Below are positions 56,280 to 64,000 of a stretch of 64,000 bases of DNA, one piece after another; the stretch's first letter is position 1; the number at the start of each line of letters is the position of its first letter. Source of the DNA: Chloranthus sessilifolius (taxonomy: Eukaryota; Streptophyta; Magnoliopsida; Chloranthales; Chloranthaceae); contig CM037586.1 in assembly GCA_021018995.1 (NCBI GenBank), positions 150,144,060-150,208,059 on the forward strand, written 5' to 3'. The translations under genes and the position numbers were made by a program. Below the pieces are notes generated by a model, which had not been told where the DNA came from, ran no database searches, and saw nothing but the letters and a program-made list of their open reading frames with translations.

Positions 56280-57260
56280 TGAATTATTATTTGAACTCTT
56301 TGAAATCAGACTTCAAATCTGTAAATCTGAAATTGAATTTTGAACTCTGCATCTGAACTTAGAACTTTGAATATGGAATATGAACCTCGAACCTTTGAAC
56401 ATTGAGTATGATCTCTGAATTCGGAATTAGAATCTTGAATCCTTTTATTTCTAAATGAACTTCGCATCTGAACTCTAAACTCTTTGGATATCGAATCTTT
56501 GAACCTTGAGTTTTAAAATTGAATTGATCTATTTTAAATATGAACTTGTATTGAATGCTTTGAAAAGAATCGAGCCCTGTAAATTATGAATTTGAATTTG
56601 AGTCTTTGTACTTCGAATACGAACATTGAACGAACTTGAATACGAATATTGAATATGAATTTGAAGTTCACATTGAACTCTGAATCTACACTTTGAATAT
56701 GAACTTACACCCTGAATCCGAACTTTGTGCACTGATTTTAATCTTTGAACTTTGAATACGAACTTTGAATTTGAATCCCTTGAATCCTTGAACATCGAGG
56801 CTTTGAACTTCGAACTTGGATTCTAACCTCGAACTCTGAATCTAAAATTGAATTATGAATCCTTTAGAACCTTTGAACTTGTGCATACATGCATCCCTTG
56901 GACCGGTACGACGGGTATCGGTACACACACACATACAAGCATCCCTTGGACCGATATGACAGGTTATCCGTACACACATGCGTACATACCCTTGAAAAGC
57001 TAAGGCGGGTTATTTGTACCCCTTGGACCCCAAAGGCGGGTTATTTGTATCCCTTGGACTGCTAAAGGCGGTTATTTGTATCCCTTGGACCGCTAAGGCG
57101 GGTTATTTGTATCCATTGGACAGCTAAGGCGAGTTATTTGTATCCCTTGGACCGCTACGACGAGTTATTTGTAAACTTTGGACCCCTTGGATTGCAAATT
57201 TGATGTTGTTTGTAAATTCATTCTGACACTCTTGGTCCGCTATGACGAGTTATTTCCACA
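56280..57260. repeat. Degenerate (TTTGAAC/TGAAT)n tract and 32 bp minisatellite in solo LTR F
   Basis: 56280-56880 is a long degenerate run of GAACTTTGAAT, GAATCTTTGAAC and TGAATATGAAC units. 56890-57260 repeats CCCTTGGACCGCTAAGGCGG GTTATTTGTA at least seven times. It is the counterpart of 42300-43060 in solo LTR E, with new units. Confidence 0.85.
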
Positions 57261-58047
57261 CTTTAGACACCTTGGATCTGAATATCTGAACTCTAACACC
57301 CTTGGATCTGTAAACTGTGATCTTTGAATTGTGTGATTTTGAATTTAAGAATTTCCAAACACTATTTGATATAAAAAGCCTTCGAAATTTTATTTTAAAA
57401 TTTCGTTTTGAATATGAAAATGCTTTGGATAATTCTGTTCCAATATGAAAATGCTTTCCGTTTTGATATGAAAATTCCTTTGAAATTCTGTTCGAAATTC
57501 TGTTTTGAATATGAAATGCTTTTGAATACTGTCATTGAACTTATGCATTGATATGATAAAAAAAGAATGTAACTGTTATTGAGTTTTCTCTACTGACTTT
57601 GGACTTTAGACAATTAGCTCACCCCGACTATACGTCACAGGTGTAGATCCGGATCAGGCTTAAAGAGGATCCTATAAATTGCTGACTTTAGACTTGGCAT
57701 AATTGGACTTAGTAGTTGTGATTTTAAACTTTCAGGCTTAATATATTCACAAGACATCATAGAATAGAATTTATATTCTGCAATGGATTGTTAATACCAC
57801 TATTTTGGTGATGGTTGGCCATCACCGGTAGTTTTATTTTGATTATTTTGTTTTAGATATTTTGTATAGAAATGGAGATTTCTACTTTAGTCATAATAAT
57901 ATTTGCTTAAGTGATTATCTGCTTTGAATTCTACTTATGTGTGTATGTACCAAGTGTTCTATAATCAGATTGTGTTGTACGATCTGGTGATCTGGGTCTT
58001 CCCAGTTGGTCATATATAATGAGTGTGTTTAAGAGATCCTGTGAGAT

Positions 58048-58048
<1 letters not shown>

Positions 58049-58109
<61 letters not shown>
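58049..58109. repeat. (TA)n microsatellite at the end of solo LTR F
   Basis: Pure TA run 37 bp before the LTR end. Confidence 0.95.
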
Positions 58110-58112
<3 letters not shown>

Positions 58113-58146
58113 AGAAAAGTATGTTGGGAAAATCTAGGCTCTCATA

Positions 58147-58890
58147 GGATCTCTAAAACACACTCATTGTATACCCCTTGTTGAAAAAATATGCAACGTC
58201 ATGAGAGTTGGAAGGGGTATTTTCTCTATTATGCAAGGAGATTGGAACTCATCAAGTCGGTCCAACACTTGTTTCACATTTATTGGCCTTCTACTTTTTT
58301 GATTCCGCAAAAAACATTGAAAATTATTGAGTCTAATTTTTCAAATTTCCTCTAGGACGGACCTTCATTAGGAAGATATATCTATCCGATTTCATGAAAT
58401 AAAATTTGTAAGCCTAAGGATGAAGGTGGATTAGCGATCAGGAAATTCAAATAGTGGAATGATGTTGCCCTTACAAAACTTTTTTGGATTTTGGTTAATA
58501 ACCTAAACTCGCTCTAGGCAAGTTGGATTTTAGCCAAGTATGCTGGGACCAGAGACATTTGGTCTTGTTGCCTCTTGAAAAGTCATTCATGGGCTTGAAA
58601 AGGAATTATGAGAATTTGAGACATTGCATCAAAAAACATCACCTTTGTCATTGGAAATGGAGATAGAGCAAGGTTCCGGAAAGATCCTTGGGTGGATGAT
58701 CTTCCTTTATTGAAAACTTGTGAAAAAAGATTGATGATTCAATGAGGTGTCCCTGAAGATATTCTTGTTAGAGATTTGTTGCACCAAGGCACTTGGAACC
58801 TTCCTCTTCCATCCACTTTGAGGATGGAGAGAGCTTGGGATCGTATCAATAACATTGTCCAAAATATTTTTGTTAGATTACATCACCAAG
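58147..58890 (+). pseudogene. LINE copy 2, region after RT
   Basis: Continues the LINE after solo LTR F. WPSTFLIPQKTLKIIESNF, SWAWKGIMRI, SKNITFVIGNGDRARFRKDP and WVDDLPLL followed by a TWNLPLPSTLRMERAWDRIN-like text are the S-x-G-N-G-x-x-I-x-x-W-x-D-x-W segment of plant LINE ORF2. Stops and one-base shifts throughout. It passes into copia-gag-like text near 58890. Confidence 0.82.
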
Positions 58891-58894
58891 CTAG

Positions 58895-59625
58895 GAGAGG
58901 AGTAAACTCTTAAATGAGATTGAAGTGTTGAAAAATGTTAACTCTTCGCTAAACACAAAGCAAGAGAAACTTACTCTTGGAAACATCTCTCAAAGATAAA
59001 GTACAGTTTCTTTAAAATGAATGCCAAGAGCATCATTCTAGCTTCAAGGCTCCCACCTTGGATAATGAAAAATGGAAACATGAACTTTCCGCATTCAATT
59101 CTAATTTCATGGCTCTTTCTGAAGGGAGTGAGAAGCTTGAAAGGACATTAAGTGAGACTAAATTCGACAATAATAGGGGTGGTATTGGTTATGTTGATCA
59201 AATGGCTTCTTACTAAATACCCACAGAAAAGAATAAATAAACAAATAAAAACAACTTCTTTCTGTCAAAAAAGGCTATGGTAAGAGTCCCTAGATATTGT
59301 TATTATGGGAGACAATGGCATATTCTCTCTCATTGTGGAATCAGATACAGAGCTATGTCTCAATTTCCAATAGTTGAAAGGAATCATATGGATAGGGGGA
59401 GGAATTGGCCTCAGAATTGACCTATTCCACATAAAAACCCTATTGCTCACAATGAGAGAAGATATCGGTATAATGATATTCTAATTCTAAATAGGTATGT
59501 TAATGGTGTTAAGTACCAGAATGTGAGGCTAAATATGAGGAAAGTGATTAGAAGCGATGCTTTTATTGATCCTGGAATTTTTGAATTCTCTCTCAAGCGG
59601 GTCAGGAAGAGTGATTTGATTTGAG
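58895..59625 (+). pseudogene. Ty1/copia gag-like fragment (coiled coil and zinc knuckle)
   Basis: LLNEIEVLKNVNSSLNTKQE, then WKHELSAFNSNFMALSEGSE KLERTLSETKFDNNRGGIGY VDQ match the coiled coil and the L-x-x-x-L-x-x-x-K-x-x-x-[DN]-[KR]-x-G-[LI]-G-[FY] block of a common plant copia gag. PRYCYYGRQWHILSHC is the CCHC knuckle with its second Cys lost. The frame continues open through NERRYRYNDILILNRY to FEFSLKRVRKSDLI. Two stops lie between coiled coil and knuckle. Only gag is seen. Confidence 0.6.
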
Positions 59626-60082
59626 CTTCTTTATTTTGTATCATAGTAGATTTTTACTTTAATTTTATTTTATTTTTTATTGTTATTGTAAAAATTAAAA
59701 TATAAAATTAATTGCAAAGTTTCTAAAAGTACAAAAAAAAAAAGAGAGTTTATGAGCGACGCATATTTATAATCCTATGCTCCATTAGCTTGTCTTGCAT
59801 CCTAGGCCTCTCCTTATATTCATTCAATTTTAAGTGTGAGTGGTCTTCAAAATATTATATGTGTATGTATATCTTAGTCAATTGACCTTCAAAATTATGT
59901 ATATGTGATGTTTCAATTCATCATCATAACTTAATAAATGGTTACATGTATATGTGATATTTCTATCTTTGGATGATTGTCTATTTATGATGAGTGCATA
60001 GTTCAAAATTTCGGCCAAAATATTTCGGTTTCGAGCATGCCCAAAACGAAATTGAAACCGAAATCTTGATCCATATTTGTAT
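59626..60082. other. Intergenic stretch left of solo LTR G
   Basis: T- and A-rich tail-like sequence (59640-59745), then a motif run ATTTCGGCCAAAATATTTCG GTTTCG that continues beyond the LTR at 63634 (AATTTCGGATTTCGGCCTCT). The LTR has split one dispersed TTTCGG repeat in two. Confidence 0.5.
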
Positions 60083-61744
60083 TGTCACGACCCGAAATTT
60101 TATCCCATCCCGAGGGCCTAGAATTCCAAGTTATGACCCGCACATATTCCGGATATGCTAAGCGGACATACACCTAATCAGAGTTCTCACGCAATAATGG
60201 TTCCACGAAATCCGTGAAATCCAACAATTAGGGTGGAATGTAAATGCAATCATAAATACAAAATAAATCTAATCAAAAGCGATAGCATGCTATCAATCCA
60301 CAACTAACAGGCAAGTCAAATCGGAGACAAATCCGATAAAAAAATAAAATAAAAGCATAGAGTCAATGATAATAATACAAGACAAAATTCAATACCGAGT
60401 CTACTAAATCAATATCCGGCGCTCAGATCAAAACCAACACTGTAGTCCTCCTGATAATCTGCAGCGTCACCCTCTAAAGGCCCCTGATAATCAACGTCCA
60501 CTAGGTTGACGTTCTCAGCACCAATCAGATCAGAGATACCCACGTCCACACCATCGGTATAGTCACCTGCAGCTGTTAATTTATCGTGGGATGAGTTTAC
60601 TCAGTCGCGTAAACTCAGTGAGATACACCGCCAATCCACCCCATACTACTCAGGTGCATTGTGGGTGCATCTTGTGAGTGATAAACATAGTATCTCAAAT
60701 TGGATAGCAAAAGGAAGATAAAATCATATTCATATCGTAAAACTCATATCATATCATAAATGCAAGACCATGATCTAGACACTCATATCCTAACGTACCT
60801 TACTATATCTCATAACATATTATATCATATCTTATTATCATTCTCGCACATATGTCTGTACATCACATGAGCGTAACTAACATACTAGTGAAATCATAAA
60901 CGACCTGTGCCAGAGTCGCTACTCGAGCTACTATGGGAGGGTCAACACAGTATCATACCACCATATTATAACGCCCTCGTGTCATACTCATACTCCACCA
61001 CCCAGCCAATAGGGAGACATAATGGCCAAACTCACTCATAACATACTCATACTCATAATCTTTCCCAGAGATCCGTCTTGGCTGAAAGACGTTGTTGCCC
61101 TTACGGTGGCTACGCAAGGAACGACACGTACAGAGACTTAAGTTCTTTATCTTTTGCTGGCCTACACAGCGATGCCTTATTATCGTACTCGTATCATAAT
61201 TTATCTTATCTCATACTTATATCTTATCATACCCTTATACTTAATCCTATGACAAACTATAGTGAGGCAACCTTCCTAATTTACGCTTTCTAAGAAAAAG
61301 GTTCCGTAGTAACCTGGATGTACTTCGTGTGGTAGTTTATACTACTATAGAGGTGTTGCATCCGTACATAGACGTCAATATTTCGAGTTTCACGTAACCG
61401 TAAAAGAAACTTCACCACAGCTAAAGGCTCAACGCCCGATTCTCGTATCATATCTCATATCTTATCCTCTAGTATTAAAACTTGGGGAGATAGGATCACT
61501 GTATATGCCACCGTATACGAAGTTACACTGAATTCACACTCACCCTACTCGTCATGGGTCCCATTCCATCATGAGTTGTAAGGCATGTGAATACAGTGTA
61601 TTCCTCGCTTCGATACCATCTCAGTCAGTCACCACGCCCAAGCGTAGGCATGATCTTATATACTCTCGTACATATGTCCTAACTTACTCATAACTTATAT
61701 AATGTAATTCAGATGAAAATACAGAAAGTCAGACGTACAAAAAG

Positions 61745-61779
<35 letters not shown>

Positions 61780-63628
61780 TTATTTATTTACACACATTCT
61801 AATATAACATAGAATAGGATAATTATAAGTGTATTCTCGATAATGGGAGGGTCGGGGTTCGATGTTCACGAGGTATCGAATTCCTAACACTTCGTGTTAT
61901 CGAAGAAGTCGCGTTGAAGCGATAAATTAATATATATATATATATAATAATTAGATAATTAAATAATATTTATAATTATTAAGTTATGATTTATCATAAT
62001 CATCGATCGAAAGACCTTATAATATAATATACACAGGAACTTTGGTCATGAGAATTGGAAAATAATATTAAATTCGAATAGCCTTAAGTTATTCAAAATT
62101 AAACCCAGCTTGTTACTCTATTTTGACCTCTAAAACATCAGATTCATGAAATGGCTATTTCACACAAAGTTATAAATCTCGCTGTCTTCTTTCCAATGCT
62201 GCACGAATCAAATTAATCCGAGGTCGGAGTAAAAAGATATGGCCAAAATACCGGGACAGGTGCATCAATGGTCGCAAGGTCGGGTTCGTAGACGCGAATT
62301 TGAGTTCGCAGTCATAAGTTCGGACCCGAAACTTCAAGATATTATAATTTACTATTCTTTTAATTAAAATAAAAATATAGTTTAATTTTTGGGCTTAATT
62401 AATTTTAAATAAATAATAATATAAACTTACAACAATAATATATATTATTATAATCTTAGTAGAAGGATAGATTTCTAACTATATAGATTTGAAAATAAAT
62501 AATATTAATATGATATCATGCCGATTAAGTCAATCTATCAAATTTATAAATATTATAATTTAATTAATTTTACAGACATAAAAGAAGAAGTAAACATATT
62601 AAATATGCAGACATAATATAAGGTAAAATATTAATGGCTCAAACAAAAGGGATTCTTGAAAAGAAAAGAGAAATAACATATAAACCCAATTTACAGTTCA
62701 TGCAATTTTAATAGAAAAATAAAATACTAAATATGCAGATTTATCATACTTAAATATATTCATGTTTAATTAGTATGTAGATTTAAAAGGAAGTAGACAT
62801 ATTAAATATACAGACCTAATAGAGGATAAAATATTAATGGCCCAAACAAAAGAGTTCTTAAAAGGAAAAGAGAAATAACATATAAACCCAATTTACAAAA
62901 TATACAACTTTCAAGGGAAAGCATATATTAAACATATAGATCTATTAATTTATGAGATATTTTGGTTTAAATAAGATTTTTAAACTCGTCGATGCGCGAT
63001 TGAACGCATCCTACGCAACGGGATCTGAGAAGAACAAGATGGATTGATGGATACCCACCTCTTGAAGCGTGAACGAAAGATCAACGGCGATTCGGGTTGA
63101 AAAGGTCGATGCCTAGGGGGTCTGTTCGTCTAAGTCTTCAGAGAGAATGATTTTTTATTATAAAGAGTAGAGAGTTTTTAAAGTTTTATTTATAATTGTA
63201 TAAAATTTTAGATCAACTCTAATTAACACTCTTTGTAGAAGATTTAATAAAATAGGAGATTTTTATAAAGGAATAAGAATTCATATGTAACTTAGATAGC
63301 TTAAGAAAAGGTTTCGTTCCAGTGTTTTGCATAAGCACCAAAGCAATTGGTGTTTCTCTCCCAAAATTATAATTATACCCTTTGACTTGCTTGATCACTT
63401 AAAATGGGCATAACTTTTTATATTCTTGTCATAAGTCGTCAAATTATATATCATTGGAATCGTATCGACGAGCACTTCCCAATGAGTCTAATTTTGATAT
63501 GAAAAAAATTAAAAAAATTTTATTTTAAAGAGTGGGTTTCGATTCTGATGTGGAGCGTTAGCACAATACATAGTGTGGTGCATCATCTAACACCGTTAAA
63601 ATAAAATCTAAAAATTCAGGTTGTTATA
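60083..63628 (-). mobile_element. Solo LTR G (chromovirus), 3.5 kb, perfect TSD
   Basis: TGTCACGACCC (60083) to GGTTGTTATA (63628; TG start on the minus strand mutated to TA), flanked by TGTAT on both sides (60078-60082 and 63629-63633). It is similar to element 2's LTR (shared module GTAGTAACCTGGATGTACTT at about 61306). The donor-like CAAGAG|GTGGGT is at 63058 (minus, 570 bp from the start). The block at 62265-62340 carries GTTCG/CGAAC-type inverted motifs. TA runs near 61750 and 61930. Confidence 0.92.
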
Positions 63629-63633
63629 TGTAT

Positions 63634-64000
63634 GAACTTTAAAATTTCGGATTTCGGCCTCTGTTTCGATCATTCCCGAAATCCAACCCAAAATTTTGAT
63701 TCTTGGTTGAGCGTCACCCATATAAAAAGCCATTTTAAACCTTATTTTTTAAATGAAAAATGGTTACATCGACGACTCATGTAAAAATCATCACTAAGTG
63801 GACGGTTAAAAAGTCTACAAAGTTAATTGTAGAGTGAAAGCTGTCATCTATAAATTTCACTCAATTGTCAATTTTTATATGGAATAAAAAATTAAAATAG
63901 AAAAAAATTAAGTGAAGGAAAAAAGTATGATAAGTAGAAAAAGTGAAAGAAAAATATGTTCAAATATGGTGTTCTCCTCAATTCAAAAGTTATGAAGAAG
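63634..64000. other. Right edge, no recognised gene
   Basis: Continuation of the TTTCGG dispersed repeat split by solo LTR G, then AT-rich sequence without open frames of note. The window ends here. Confidence 0.4.

Larger units (their letters stand above)
52301..58146 (+). mobile_element. Solo LTR F (outer), split by inner solo LTR
   Basis: TGTTACAATCC (52301) to AGGCTCTCATA (58146; terminal CA mutated to TA), flanked on both sides by GGATC (52296-52300 and 58147-58151), a perfect 5 bp duplication. LINE copy 1 shows the empty site at 31905. Without the inner LTR it is about 3.34 kb. The donor-like AGAG|GTAAAT is at 52970 and the acceptor-like GATGTAG at 53434. The family motif TTAGCTCACCCCGACTATAC GTCACAGG is at about 57617-57644. 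Confidence 0.92.

Overview
This is a nuclear window from a flowering plant. The signs are GT-AG introns in broken plant genes (O-fucosyltransferase-like, PTB-like RRM, AP1/FUL-type MADS K-domain), one plant 2-oxoglutarate/Fe(II) oxygenase gene, plant L1-type LINEs, and Ty3/gypsy chromoviruses with an initiator-tRNA-Met primer site. The species cannot be named from the sequence. Over 70% of the window is recognisable transposon sequence, and only one host gene (16598-20406, minus strand) looks intact.

Layout. 1-2823: a block of gene fragments on the plus strand (O-fucosyltransferase exons with a stop codon, a PTB-type RRM exon, a doubtful FBD piece). 2824-14821: element 1, a nearly complete minus-strand chromovirus with two LTRs, PBS, gag, pro-RT-RH-IN-chromodomain and PPT, plus an intact extra ORF (5579-6925) between pol and the 3' LTR. 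14822-16597: A-rich and CACTA-end debris. 16598-20406: a DOXC/ACC-oxidase-homolog-like gene whose 2.7 kb intron holds an 839 bp Mutator-like foldback element. 22050-32476: LINE copy 1, broken up by a 5.3 kb insertion that carries MADS exons, by a solo LTR and by CACTA-derived MITEs. 35143-37853: solo LTR. 38035-49538: element 2, a minus-strand chromovirus missing gag-pro and most of RT, with a foreign solo LTR (40710-44007) at its pol intron. 49539-58890: LINE copy 2, interrupted by a MITE, by a 5'-truncated LINE 3' end, and by a solo LTR that itself contains another solo LTR. 58895-59625: copia-gag-like fragment. 60083-63628: solo LTR with a perfect 5 bp TSD.

The most unusual theme is splicing in the chromovirus family. 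Element 1 reads correctly across gag/pro and across the integrase C-terminus only if two AT-rich GT...AG segments (127 and 82 bp) are removed. Element 2 breaks at the same integrase position. In addition, all LTRs of the superfamily carry a 5' splice-donor-like site about 490-690 bp from the LTR start (570-690 bp except in the truncated left LTR of element 2), and in most of them a self-complementary minisatellite of copy-specific sequence follows it. These points, with the extra ORF, are the best candidates for undescribed biology here. All are read from sequence by eye and none has been tested by alignment or transcripts.
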